Assembly (NCBI GenBank): GCA_034189125.1
Contig: JAXHVB010000111.1
Location: 1 to 64,000 of the forward strand
Source of the DNA: UBA5862 sp002408105
Lineage (GTDB): Bacteria > Pseudomonadota > Gammaproteobacteria > Pseudomonadales > UBA5862
Length of the DNA: 64,000 bases
Reading direction: 5' to 3'
Of the stretch, positions 42,622 through 50,995 are shown in pieces. Every line of letters starts with the position of its first letter. The stretch's first letter is position 1. Below the pieces are notes generated by a model. The model did no database searches. It had not been told where the DNA came from and was given only the letters and a program-made list of their open reading frames with translations. A program made the position numbers and the translations under genes.

Positions 42622-43039
42622 TCACAGCTTCGGTGATCAGCCCTACACCGCTGGCGCCGGCACCCTGCAGCGCCGCCATCAGCCGCACGACCTCGCCGTA
42701 TGCGACGCCCTGGTCGCCGCGCACATACACCGGAACCTCTGGGGACTGGCGCAGTACCTTGCCCACCAGCGCCGCCACATCAGCCAGGGCCAGTGGTTGC
42801 TCGGGGTCGTCGGACGGATCCAGGAAAAAGCGCCCCTCGGCATCCACAGATACCACCATCGGTTCGCGCTGCTGGTCCGGAACCGGCTGCGCATCGGCCT
42901 TGGGCAGCTCCACCACGACACCCTGGGTCAGCAGCGGTGCGGTCACCATGAAAATCACCAACAGCACCAACATGACGTCGATGTATGGGACCACATTGAT
43001 TTCGGACATGGGCCTGCGGCGCAACTGTCGACGGGCCAT
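42611..43039 (-). CDS. tolR: Tol-Pal system protein TolR
   Basis: TolR (142 aa) is the ExbD-like motor subunit. It has a basic N-terminus (MARRQLRRRPMSEINVVPYI), one membrane helix with the conserved Asp21 (YIDVMLVLLVIFMVTAP) needed for proton-driven function, and a periplasmic domain. The ATG at 43039 shares one base with the tolQ stop, and the gene overlaps tolA by 11 bp. The longer open frame inside tolQ was trimmed. Confidence 0.96.
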   Translation of the reverse strand: MARRQLRRRPMSEINVVPYIDVMLVLLVIFMVTAPLLTQGVVVELPKADAQPVPDQQREPMVVSVDAEGRFFLDPSDDPEQPLALADVAALVGKVLRQSPEVPVYVRGDQGVAYGEVVRLMAALQGAGASGVGLITEAVNAP

Positions 43040-43749
43040 CAACGGGCCTCCTTCGGGGCCTGGGCACGTCCATGGGCTTGCCGGTGCAAGATGCCGGAGA
43101 ACTCGTCGGTGAAGGTTTCGTATCGCCCCAAGAGCGTATCCACCTGCGCCGAGTACCGGTTGTAGGCAACGACCGCGGGAATGGCGGCAAACAGGCCAAT
43201 CGCGGTAGCGACCAGCGCCTCTGCGATGCCGGGCGCCACCGTTGCAAGGGTTGCTTGTTGGACGTTCGCGAGGCCCCGGAACGCGTTCATGATTCCCCAA
43301 ACGGTGCCAAACAGACCCACATAGGGCGAGGTGGAGCCCACGGTTGCCAAAAACGGTAGGTGACGCTCCAGCTGCTCCTGCTCCTTGGCCAATGCCACCC
43401 GCATGGCGCGCTCGGTACCGGCCATCACAGCCTCCGCGTCGGCCCCGGATTGCTGGCGCAACCGGGTGAATTCGCGGAACCCGGCGCGAAACAGGTGCTC
43501 CAGACCATGAAAGCCCACGCCATCGTTGGCCCGCACATTGCCATCCCGGTACAGCTTACTGAGGTCCACACCGGACCAAAACTCGGCCTCGAAGGCCTCG
43601 GCATGCTTGCGAGCCGCACGCAGGGCCGCCCCACGGCTGAAAATCACAACCCAGGACAACACAGAGGCGGAGACCAGCAGCAACATCACCAACTGCACCG
43701 GCACACTGGCTTCGGTCACCAGAGCGAAGAAAGAAAGCTGATCCGTCAC
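43039..43749 (-). CDS. tolQ: Tol-Pal system protein TolQ
   Basis: TolQ (236 aa) is the ExbB/MotA-like proton channel subunit. Three membrane helices are visible: ~16-35, ~130-155 (ATVGSTSPYVGLFGTVWGIMNAF) and ~170-190 (GIAEALVATAIGLFAAIPAVVAYN), with the conserved family blocks. The start is GTG at 43749 with GAGG six bases upstream. The open frame extends into ybgC but the family N-terminus begins here. It lies 7 bp after ybgC. Confidence 0.96.
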   Translation of the reverse strand: MTDQLSFFALVTEASVPVQLVMLLLVSASVLSWVVIFSRGAALRAARKHAEAFEAEFWSGVDLSKLYRDGNVRANDGVGFHGLEHLFRAGFREFTRLRQQSGADAEAVMAGTERAMRVALAKEQEQLERHLPFLATVGSTSPYVGLFGTVWGIMNAFRGLANVQQATLATVAPGIAEALVATAIGLFAAIPAVVAYNRYSAQVDTLLGRYETFTDEFSGILHRQAHGRAQAPKEAR

Positions 43750-43756
43750 TGAAACC

Positions 43757-44185
43757 TCACTGCACTGAAGAGTAAGAAAGTTGCTGTAGTTGAGCGCACA
43801 GGTCCGCCGGCAATCGCCGCGGCCTGCGGCTGTCGGCATCGACTGCGGCCACCCTGACCTGGCCATCGACCAACAGGTCGCCGCCCTGGCTGCGGATCTC
43901 CTGCTGGAACGTCAAGCTCGCGGGGCTGAACGCCTGCACGCGCGCCAGCACCTCAAGCCGCTGATCCAGGTGCGCGGAGCGGCGGTAGCGCACATCCAGA
44001 GAGTGGACCACGAACACCAATCCCAGTTGCATCAGGTCACGCTGCTCGTGGCCGAGTTGGCGGAGCCACTCGGTGCGGGCCCGCTCCATGAACTTCAGGT
44101 AGTTCACGTAGTACACGATGCCACCAGCGTCCGTGTCTTCAATGTACACGCGCACCGGCAAACGAAACTCAGAAGCCAGGCTCAC
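43757..44185 (-). CDS. ybgC: Acyl-CoA thioesterase YbgC
   Basis: YbgC (142 aa) is a hot-dog-fold thioesterase encoded at the head of tol-pal operons. It has the active-site motif EDTDAGGIVYYVNYLKFMERARTEW near residues 16-40, with the catalytic Asp. The GTG start at 44185 overlaps the ruvB stop as GTGA. In E. coli it acts on short or medium acyl-CoA and is linked to phospholipid metabolism. Confidence 0.95.
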   Translation of the reverse strand: MSLASEFRLPVRVYIEDTDAGGIVYYVNYLKFMERARTEWLRQLGHEQRDLMQLGLVFVVHSLDVRYRRSAHLDQRLEVLARVQAFSPASLTFQQEIRSQGGDLLVDGQVRVAAVDADSRRPRRLPADLCAQLQQLSYSSVQ

Positions 44186-45225
44186 TGCGCCGCCTGGTCG
44201 TCAAGGGGCAGCAGGGTCGCAGTCTGCGGGGGTGTGTAGCCGAAGTGCCGGTAGGCCTGGGCTGTCGCCATGCGGCCTCGGGGAGTCCGGACCATGAACC
44301 CCTGCTGAATCAGGTAGGGTTCCAGCACATCCTCAATGGTGTCGCGTTCCTCGCTGATCGCCGCCGCCAGGCTGTCCACCCCGACGGGGCCACCGTCGAA
44401 CTTCTCGATCATTGCCAACAGCAAACGGCGATCCATGTGGTCGAACCCATGCGAATCCACGTGCAGCATGTCCAGCGCTGCATCGGCAGTTTCAGCGGTG
44501 ATCACGCCATCGGCTTTCACCTGGGCATAATCGCGTACACGGCGCAGCAGTCGGTTCGCAATCCTTGGTGTGCCCCGTGCGCGCCGGGCGATTTCACGTG
44601 CCCCTTGGGCCTCAATGGGCACATTGAGTATGCCGGCGGCGCGGGTCACGATGTGGGTCAACGCTTCGATGTCGTAGAACTCCAAACGTTGCACGATACC
44701 GAAGCGGTCACGCAGCGGGGAGGTCAGCAGGCCCGCACGGGTGGTGGCCCCCACCAGGGTGAACGCGGGAAGATCGAGCTTGATCGAGCGCGCAGCGGGC
44801 CCTTCGCCAATCATGATGTCGAGCTGGTAGTCCTCCATCGCCGGATACAGGACTTCCTCGACAACCGCGCTCAACCGGTGAATTTCATCGATGAACAGCA
44901 CATCACCCGGCTCAAGATTGGTCAGCAAGGCTGCCAGGTCACCCGCGCGTTCGAGAACAGGGCCGGACGTGCTTTTGAGGGCAACGCCCATTTCACCGGC
45001 AATGATGTGCGCCAGGGTGGTCTTTCCAAGGCCCGGCGGGCCAAAGATCAGGGTGTGGTCCAGCGCTTCTCCACGGCTGCGGCTTGCGGCAATGAAGATG
45101 TCCAACTGGTCGCGCACCTCGGTTTGCCCCCGGTAGTCCGCTAGGGTGCGCGGACGGATCTCCTGCTCAACATGCCGTTCCGGCTCTGTACTGCTTGCAG
45201 ACAGGATGCGGTCGGACTCAAGCAT
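44182..45225 (-). CDS. ruvB: Holliday junction branch migration ATPase RuvB
   Basis: RuvB (347 aa) is the hexameric motor that drives branch migration with RuvA. It shows the RuvB start (RPRTLADYRGQTEVRDQL), Walker A GPPGLGKTTLAH, Walker B LFIDEIHRL, sensor 1 LVGATTRAG, the arginine-finger region SPLRDRFG and a winged-helix C-terminus (GFMVRTPRGRMAT). The ATG at 45225 is 65 bp after ruvA; the stop overlaps the ybgC start. Confidence 0.98.
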   Translation of the reverse strand: MLESDRILSASSTEPERHVEQEIRPRTLADYRGQTEVRDQLDIFIAASRSRGEALDHTLIFGPPGLGKTTLAHIIAGEMGVALKSTSGPVLERAGDLAALLTNLEPGDVLFIDEIHRLSAVVEEVLYPAMEDYQLDIMIGEGPAARSIKLDLPAFTLVGATTRAGLLTSPLRDRFGIVQRLEFYDIEALTHIVTRAAGILNVPIEAQGAREIARRARGTPRIANRLLRRVRDYAQVKADGVITAETADAALDMLHVDSHGFDHMDRRLLLAMIEKFDGGPVGVDSLAAAISEERDTIEDVLEPYLIQQGFMVRTPRGRMATAQAYRHFGYTPPQTATLLPLDDQAAQ

Positions 45226-45290
45226 GACGGACCCCCGGTGTTGATGCGGCGAAGCGCTGCGAAATGCTGCTTATAGTTGCAGTATCGGCA

Positions 45291-45896
45291 TTATGCGCTG
45301 ACCATGCGCTTGAGGGCCAGCCGAATGAGGTCTTCGCTGCAGCACTCGGACTCGCCCAACTCGTTGCTGGCGCCCGCCACGGCTTTGGCCGCTTCCTGCG
45401 GCCGGTACCCCAAGGCAATCAGCGCAGCTTCGGCCTCGCGCATTGGATCATCGGATTGAACGGTCACGGCGGGAGCCTCAGCGGAGGACCCCACCCCGTC
45501 GAGGCGATCCCGCAGGTCCAGCAGCAGCCGCTCGGCCGTCTTGCGGCCTATGCCAGGCAAGCGAATCAAGGTGGCGGTATCTTCAGCCTCGACGCAGCGG
45601 CGAAATGCAGCGGCATCCAGCCCCGACAAAATGGCCAGCGCGACCTTGGGCCCGACACCACTGACTTTGATCATCTGCCGGAACAGATCCCGCTCAGCGC
45701 GGCCGGAAAAACCATAAAGCAGCTGCGCGTCTTCACGCACAACCAAATGGACGAACAGCACCACTTGATGCCCCTGCGCCGGCAAGCTGAACAATGTGGT
45801 CATCGGTACCGAGAGCTCGTACCCCAACCCCTGGACATCCACCAGGATCTCGCCGCCCCGCTTTTCCAGCAGCTTGCCTTCGATGCGACCGATCAT
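45291..45896 (-). CDS. ruvA: Holliday junction DNA helicase RuvA
   Basis: RuvA (201 aa) binds the four-way junction. Domains in order: an N-terminal OB-fold (MIGRIEGKLLEKRGGEILVDVQG), two helix-hairpin-helix motifs (IKVSGVGPKVALAILSG and LIRLPGIGRKTAERLLLDL), a flexible linker and the RuvB-binding C-terminal domain (EAALIALGYRPQEAAKAV). The ATG at 45896 has a GGAGG site; a TTG two codons upstream is not preferred. Confidence 0.97.
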   Translation of the reverse strand: MIGRIEGKLLEKRGGEILVDVQGLGYELSVPMTTLFSLPAQGHQVVLFVHLVVREDAQLLYGFSGRAERDLFRQMIKVSGVGPKVALAILSGLDAAAFRRCVEAEDTATLIRLPGIGRKTAERLLLDLRDRLDGVGSSAEAPAVTVQSDDPMREAEAALIALGYRPQEAAKAVAGASNELGESECCSEDLIRLALKRMVSA

Positions 45897-45921
45897 CGTC
45901 AACCTCCGGTGGATGGCACCC

Positions 45922-46455
45922 CTAGCGCCGCGGGCGCCGAGGCCTGGCGCGCGGTCGCGGGTTCAGTTGCGTGCGCAGTGCGCGGCTGTGGATGTGGCAG
46001 ATCGCGACGGCAAGGGCATCGGCGGCATCACTGGCTGGGGAACGCTGCAACTGCAGCAATTCACACACCATCCGCTGCACCTGGGCCTTGTCGGCACCGC
46101 CATGGCCTACCACTGCCTGCTTGACCTGTCGGGCTGCATACTCGGCAACCGGCAACCGGGCACGCACCACCGCCGCCAGCGCCGCTCCGCGTGCCTGACC
46201 CAGCTTGAGCGCCGAATCCGGGTTGCGCGCCATAAAGACCTGCTCGACCGCCACCTCGCTCGGCTGGTGCTCGGCCACCAAGGTTTCAACCCCTTGAAAA
46301 ATTTCCGCTAAGCGCGCCGGCATCTCGACATGGCTGGTGCGGATGCAGCCGCTGTCCAGGTACAGAAGTTGCCGCCCACGAAGTTCGATAAGCCCGTATC
46401 CGGTCACCCGCGAGCCGGGATCAATCCCCAGAACAATGTCGGTCGGCGCCCGCAT
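45922..46455 (-). CDS. ruvC: Crossover junction endodeoxyribonuclease RuvC
   Basis: RuvC (177 aa) resolves Holliday junctions. The catalytic acidic residues are visible in GIDPGSRVTGYG (Asp12), EVAVEQVFMARNP, and the C-terminal SDAADALAVAICH block. The C-terminus has an extra basic tail of about 15 residues (RPRARPRRPRR) that could aid DNA binding. It lies 12 bp after yebC and 25 bp before ruvA. Confidence 0.97.
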   Translation of the reverse strand: MRAPTDIVLGIDPGSRVTGYGLIELRGRQLLYLDSGCIRTSHVEMPARLAEIFQGVETLVAEHQPSEVAVEQVFMARNPDSALKLGQARGAALAAVVRARLPVAEYAARQVKQAVVGHGGADKAQVQRMVCELLQLQRSPASDAADALAVAICHIHSRALRTQLNPRPRARPRRPRR

Positions 46456-46467
46456 ACCGTCCTGGGT

Positions 46468-47211
46468 TCAGTCGCCACCGAGCAGCGCGTCGGGAAAGTC
46501 CGCATTCGAGTAGACATTCTGGACATCGTCGAGGTCTTCCAATCGGTTCAGCAGCTCAAGCACCTGTTGCGCTTGCTCACCTTCCAACTCGACGTAGGTT
46601 GCAGGAAGCATGGCGAGTTCAGCGTTGTCCGGCAGGTGGCCGGCAGCCACCATGGCTTCCTTCACGGCCAGGTAGTCAGCCGGATCCGCGAGCACCTCTA
46701 CCGATCCGTCGTCCTGTGTAACCACGTCCTGGGCCCCTGCTTCAAGGCCAGCTTCGAGCAGCGCCTCTTCGTCAGCACCAGGCGCGAAGCTCAATACACC
46801 TTGTTTGGTGAACAGGTAAGCCACCGAGCCATCGGTCCCCAGGTTGCCGCCGTGCTTGTTAAAAGCGTGACGCACCTCCGCAACGGTTCGGTTGCGGTTG
46901 TCAGTCATGACCTCGACATAGACCGCCACGCCGCCAGGGGCGTAGCCCTCGTACACCAGCTCTTCAACGTTGTCCTCGTCACCGGACCCGGACCCCCGCG
47001 CGATCGCCCGGTCGATGGTGTCCCGCGGCATGTTCGCCCCGAGTGCCTTGTCAATGGCCGCACGCAGTCTCGGATTGTCCTCGGGTACCCCGCCCCCCAG
47101 CCGGGCGGCCACGGTGATTTCCCGAATCAGCTTGGTAAACACCTTGCCGCGCTTGGCGTCTTGTGCGGCCTTGCGGTGCTTGATGTTGGACCACTTGCTG
47201 TGCCCAGCCAT
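46468..47211 (-). CDS. yebC: YebC/PmpR-family protein
   Basis: A 247-residue member of the YebC family: AGHSKWSNIKHRKAAQDAKRGK start, KLIREITVAAR, the NPRLRAAIDKA block, YEGYAPGGVAVYVEVMTDNRNRT, and a typical three-domain length. Members have been described as transcriptional regulators and, more recently, as factors that help ribosomes through difficult sequences; which applies here cannot be told. AGGAG precedes the ATG. It sits between aspS and ruvC, the standard order in gammaproteobacteria. Confidence 0.97.
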   Translation of the reverse strand: MAGHSKWSNIKHRKAAQDAKRGKVFTKLIREITVAARLGGGVPEDNPRLRAAIDKALGANMPRDTIDRAIARGSGSGDEDNVEELVYEGYAPGGVAVYVEVMTDNRNRTVAEVRHAFNKHGGNLGTDGSVAYLFTKQGVLSFAPGADEEALLEAGLEAGAQDVVTQDDGSVEVLADPADYLAVKEAMVAAGHLPDNAELAMLPATYVELEGEQAQQVLELLNRLEDLDDVQNVYSNADFPDALLGGD

Positions 47212-47251
47212 GCATGGCTCCTACATGTGAGGATAAGAAAGGGGGTTCGCC

Positions 47252-49021
47252 TCAGTTGCCCGACGGGGTGCGCAACCGCAGGTTCAACTCTTTGAGCTGC
47301 TGATCCGAAACCGGGCTCGGTGCCTGGGTCAACAAACAGGCCGCGGACTGAGTTTTGGGGAACGCGATCACATCTCGAATCGAATCTGCACCGCACATCA
47401 GCATCACCAAGCGGTCCAGGCCCAATGCGAGCCCGCCATGGGGCGGCGCCCCGTACCGCAGCGCATTCAACAGGAACCCAAACTTCTGCTCCGCCTGCTG
47501 GGGGTCAATGCCCAGCAGGCTAAACACCGCAGACTGCATCTCGGACTGGTGAATGCGGATCGACCCTCCACCCACCTCGGTGCCATTCAGAACCACATCG
47601 TAGGCCCTAGAAAGGGCTGACCCCGGGTCATTCAGCAGGTCTTGTACAGAGCCTGCGGGCTGGGTGAACGGGTGGTGTAGCGCGGTCCAACCACCGTTTG
47701 CGTCGGCTTCAAACATGGGAAAATCAACCACCCAGCAGGGCGCCCAAGTAGCCTGCAACAGACCCCGGTCGATCCCGAGCTTGACCCGCAGGGCGCCAAG
47801 CGATTCATTGACAGTGCCGGCCTTGTCCGCCCCGAAAAACACCAGGTCGCCAGAGGCTGCACCGACCCGCTCAAGTACTTGCAGGACCACCGCCTCCGGC
47901 AGGAACTTCAGGATTGGCGACTGGAGTCCGGCAACACCAGCTTCGACATCGTTGACCTTGATGTAGGCCAGTCCGCGGGCGCCATAGACACCGACATACT
48001 CGGTGTAGCCATCGATCTCCTTGCGAGAAAGGCTGGCACCACCGGACAGACGCAGCGCTGCGACCCGTCCATCCGGGTCGCGCGCCGGGCCTTGAAACAC
48101 TTTGAAGTCCACCGTTTCCATCAGGTCTGCAATGTCCACCAGTTCCAGCGGGTTGCGAAGGTCGGGGCGGTCACTTCCATACCGGCGCATGGCATCGGCA
48201 TAGGTCAATCGAGGAAAGTCGCCGAGGTCGATGTCCAGGCACTGTTGAAACAGCGACCGCAGCATGTTTTCCACCACGCCCATGATGTCCGACTCGTCAA
48301 CGAAGGAGGCTTCCAGATCGACCTGAGTGAACTCAGGCTGACGGTCGGCGCGCAAGTCTTCATCACGAAAACAGCGGGCAATCTGGTAGTAGCGGTCGAA
48401 TCCCGCCACCATCAACAGTTGCTTGAACAACTGGGGCGACTGTGGCAAGGCAAAAAATTCGCCCGGATGGGTTCGGCTCGGGACGAGGTAATCACGGGCG
48501 CCTTCCGGCGTCTCACGGGTGAGAATCGGGGTTTCCATTTCCGCAAAACCCTCGGCTTCAAGGGCCGCGCGAATCGCCCGGGTGACCCGCGCTCGAAACT
48601 GCAGCCGGGCGGCCGCTTCTGGGCGCCGCAAATCCAGGTAACGGTGGCGCAAGCGCACGTCTTCCCCCGAGGCATGGTATTCATCCAGCGGGAACGGTGG
48701 CGTCTTGGCCGGGTTGAAGATTATGAGATCCGCTGCCAGGACTTCGACTTCACCGGTCGGCATCTCTGCGTTGAGCGTGCCGTCCGGGCGTGCCCGCAGC
48801 CGTCCATGCACACCGATCACAAACTCGCTGCGCAACCGCTCGGCAAGTGCGAAGGTCTCGGCCTGGTCCGGATCGAACACCAGCTGAATCAAGCCACTGC
48901 GATCGCGCAGATCGATGAAAATAACGCCGCCATGGTCCCGGCGGCGGTGAACCCAACCACAGAGGCTGAGTTGTTCGCCGATTTGCGCGGGGCGAAGATC
49001 GCCACAGTAGTGACTACGCAT
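47252..49021 (-). CDS. aspS: Aspartyl-tRNA synthetase
   Basis: AspRS (589 aa) is a class II synthetase of the bacterial type. It has an N-terminal OB-fold anticodon-binding domain (LCGWVHRRRDHGGVIFIDLRD), motif 2 FRDEDLRADRQPEFTQVD, the bacterial insertion domain in the middle, and motif 3 GLALGLDRLVMLM. The ATG at 49021 gives the usual MRSHYCGDL start; an ATG 9 codons upstream is open, but it would overlap the hairpin at 49053-49074 closely. No ribosome site is strong. Confidence 0.96.
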   Translation of the reverse strand: MRSHYCGDLRPAQIGEQLSLCGWVHRRRDHGGVIFIDLRDRSGLIQLVFDPDQAETFALAERLRSEFVIGVHGRLRARPDGTLNAEMPTGEVEVLAADLIIFNPAKTPPFPLDEYHASGEDVRLRHRYLDLRRPEAAARLQFRARVTRAIRAALEAEGFAEMETPILTRETPEGARDYLVPSRTHPGEFFALPQSPQLFKQLLMVAGFDRYYQIARCFRDEDLRADRQPEFTQVDLEASFVDESDIMGVVENMLRSLFQQCLDIDLGDFPRLTYADAMRRYGSDRPDLRNPLELVDIADLMETVDFKVFQGPARDPDGRVAALRLSGGASLSRKEIDGYTEYVGVYGARGLAYIKVNDVEAGVAGLQSPILKFLPEAVVLQVLERVGAASGDLVFFGADKAGTVNESLGALRVKLGIDRGLLQATWAPCWVVDFPMFEADANGGWTALHHPFTQPAGSVQDLLNDPGSALSRAYDVVLNGTEVGGGSIRIHQSEMQSAVFSLLGIDPQQAEQKFGFLLNALRYGAPPHGGLALGLDRLVMLMCGADSIRDVIAFPKTQSAACLLTQAPSPVSDQQLKELNLRLRTPSGN

Positions 49022-49052
49022 GCTGTTTCGTACCCTGGTGATGCCCAAAAGG

Positions 49053-49074
49053 CAAAGGGGCCGAAGCCCCTTTG
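49053..49074 (-). terminator. UUCG-loop hairpin between the FmdB gene and aspS
   Basis: On the minus strand CAAAGGGGC-TTCG-GCCCCTTTG forms a perfect 9-bp stem with a UUCG tetraloop, followed by CCTTTTGGG. It is 25 bp after the FmdB stop and only ~30 bp before the aspS start, so it may be a partial terminator or an attenuator in the aspS leader. Confidence 0.65.
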
Positions 49075-49098
49075 AACGGATCGGTGATTCCCAGCTGG

Positions 49099-49386
49099 CT
49101 AGGCAGCATTGTCGCTGGCCGCACCGCCCCCACTCGAAGGCTTGGATTCGCTCGATCCTGAACTCGAAGATTCGCCATCGCCGGCAATGTTTTTCTTACT
49201 CCCGCCTTTCTTAAAGTCGGTTTCATACCAGCCGGAACCTTTCAAACGAAAGCGCGGAGCAGAAATCAACCGGGCAAGCGTTGCCCGCGAACAAGCCGGA
49301 CATTGGGTCAGCGGTTCGTCCGAAATCTTCTGCAGGGCCTCCAGCTCGTGACCACAACTTTCACAACGGTACTCGTAAATAGGCAT
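49099..49386 (-). CDS. FmdB-family zinc-ribbon protein
   Basis: A 95-residue protein with the FmdB/CxxC_CxxC_SSSS regulatory domain: MPIYEYRC start, zinc-ribbon cysteines 8, 11, 29 and 32, and the FRLKGSGWYETDFKK motif. The C-terminal ~30 residues are a Ser/Gly-rich disordered tail. Function in most bacteria is unknown. The ATG at 49386 is the standard start. A perfect -10 TATAAT on the minus strand (49444-49449) lies about 58 bp upstream. It is often found next to aspS. Confidence 0.93.
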   Translation of the reverse strand: MPIYEYRCESCGHELEALQKISDEPLTQCPACSRATLARLISAPRFRLKGSGWYETDFKKGGSKKNIAGDGESSSSGSSESKPSSGGGAASDNAA

Positions 49387-49443
49387 GGACCAGGTCCTCG
49401 TAATTCCATGATTCCCACTGCGATTCCCATAAGAGGGCCGGCG

Positions 49444-49449
49444 ATTATA
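49444..49449 (-). promoter_or_regulatory. Candidate -10 element of the FmdB gene
   Basis: TATAAT on the minus strand, 58 bp from the start codon. No good -35 hexamer lies at the usual distance, so the promoter call is tentative. Confidence 0.35.
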
Positions 49450-49588
49450 TGACAACTCCAAGTGCCGAGGCGATTCGAATTCCAAACCACAATGGACCGA
49501 CTCCAATCCACTGGGCCACGCCACTGTACAGATCCATAACCTTCGCCCATGATTCATTCCACCGCCCGAAGAAAAAAGCACCCAATCC

Positions 49589-50716
49589 ATGTCGCCCCCA
49601 CCTTCGCCTGCAGTTCGCGAAAACATCGAACGCCAGCTCCCACCCTTGCTTCGGCGCGGCGAGCACTTGCTGCTGAGCTTCGAAGAGTTTCCGGAGCAGC
49701 CCGCTCTTCTCATTGAGCTGCATCAAGCCCTCGACGAACTGCAGCTGCTGCTGGCGCCGCTTGGCAACACCTACCTGGATGCCATCAGCATGCAGCTCTC
49801 CGAGCTGCTCAGCGCCCTGCAGCAAGAACGGATTCGCTACGACCAAATGCAGATCGACATCGGGCTGCTCGCCTTGGACGATGTCCAACGCATCGTCGAC
49901 CAATCCCTCGGCCATGCGCAACACCGGGACCTCAATGAAAACCGCCTGCAGCAAATCGCCAGCAGCCTGGCCGCCGTCAGTCGCGCCGAGCCGGACCAGC
50001 TGCGCAACAGCATGTACGCTGCCCTGTTGGTGCTCGACCCACACACCCGAATCGACGAAATCGAGTTGGCGCGCCCCCCGGCAGACCCCCATGCAACCAA
50101 TCGCGCCCTGCACCGCCATTCCGTCGACGACACCCTGCAGCACTTTGCCGTCGAGAACTCGGCCGACCTGCAGTTTCTTCGCGGCCTGATCGAACCGATG
50201 GAACAACGCTCCAGGTACTGGTATGGACGCAGCAGCCGCCTTTTGCGCTTGTGTCTGGCCATGAACCGCCAAGGCGGAAGTCCGGTTGATCCAACACAAC
50301 TCACCGCCGCGGTGCTGGTTCATGACATCAGCATGGCCTTTTTGCCGGTGGACGTCCTGCATAAAAAAGAACGCCTGAACCTCGACGAGAAAAAAATGAT
50401 GCAGGGGCATGCGCGCTCCGCCTACGAACTGCTTCACCGCATGCGCGACTGGGAGCCAGCCGCAAAAATGGTTCTGCAACACCATGAGCGCGCCGATGGC
50501 AGTGGATACCCGTTGGGTCTGCGTGAACCGGAGATCTGCGATGGTGCCAAGATCATCGCCATCGCCGACACCTTCGATGCACGCACCCATGAACGCGCCT
50601 ACCGTGACCTTCAACGTCGGCCTTTGGTTCGGGCGATTCTCGAAATCAACCGTGAAAGCGGCATCCAATTCAGTCCGACCTGGGTGCGGTGCTTTAACCA
50701 AATCGCTCCAAAGTAG
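49589..50716 (+). CDS. HD-GYP-like domain protein
   Basis: A 375-residue protein whose C-terminal part (~residues 215-370) resembles the HD-GYP phosphodiesterase domain: His245-Asp246 in VHDISM and the HHERADGSGYP motif at 298-308. The canonical HDxGK reads HDISM here, so the Gly-Lys of the motif is missing and activity on cyclic di-GMP is uncertain. The N-terminal ~215 residues are helical with several Leu/Gln-rich stretches and show no domain I recognise; there is no receiver domain or membrane helix. It stands alone, divergent from the FmdB gene. Confidence 0.82.
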   Translation: MSPPPSPAVRENIERQLPPLLRRGEHLLLSFEEFPEQPALLIELHQALDELQLLLAPLGNTYLDAISMQLSELLSALQQERIRYDQMQIDIGLLALDDVQRIVDQSLGHAQHRDLNENRLQQIASSLAAVSRAEPDQLRNSMYAALLVLDPHTRIDEIELARPPADPHATNRALHRHSVDDTLQHFAVENSADLQFLRGLIEPMEQRSRYWYGRSSRLLRLCLAMNRQGGSPVDPTQLTAAVLVHDISMAFLPVDVLHKKERLNLDEKKMMQGHARSAYELLHRMRDWEPAAKMVLQHHERADGSGYPLGLREPEICDGAKIIAIADTFDARTHERAYRDLQRRPLVRAILEINRESGIQFSPTWVRCFNQIAPK

Positions 50717-50822
50717 TGCAACCTATTGCTGTCCTCTCGCATCCGTTTGACCCAGCCTTACAAGACCCGCACCCACCCGTCGCACTTTAGACAGGAAACA
50801 CAGGCAAAAACGGCTGTTTTTC

Positions 50823-50851
50823 TTGCGCCCCATACGTGAATGCGCTATACA
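50823..50851 (+). promoter_or_regulatory. Promoter of the HU-like gene
   Basis: TTGCGC (50823-50828), a 17-base spacer and TATACA (50846-50851). Transcription would start near 50,858 and leave a leader of about 138 bases. Confidence 0.65.
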
Positions 50852-50995
50852 CAATTTGTCTCAGCCAGGGTGCCCACGAGCCAGCAGTCCCCGATCAATT
50901 GATGTTCGTTGAGATTCCCAGTTGCGCAAACGAAAGACGTGGCGACCCTGCACGCCACCACCCCAGAACCCGCCTCCGTGAAGGAACCCCTATCC

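Noticed and set aside
49452..49530. Possible tRNA on the minus strand upstream of the FmdB gene (T-loop-like GGAATTCGAATCGCC)
   Set aside because: Only a T-arm-like stretch is visible; the acceptor stem pairs over four bases at best and no anticodon stem forms.
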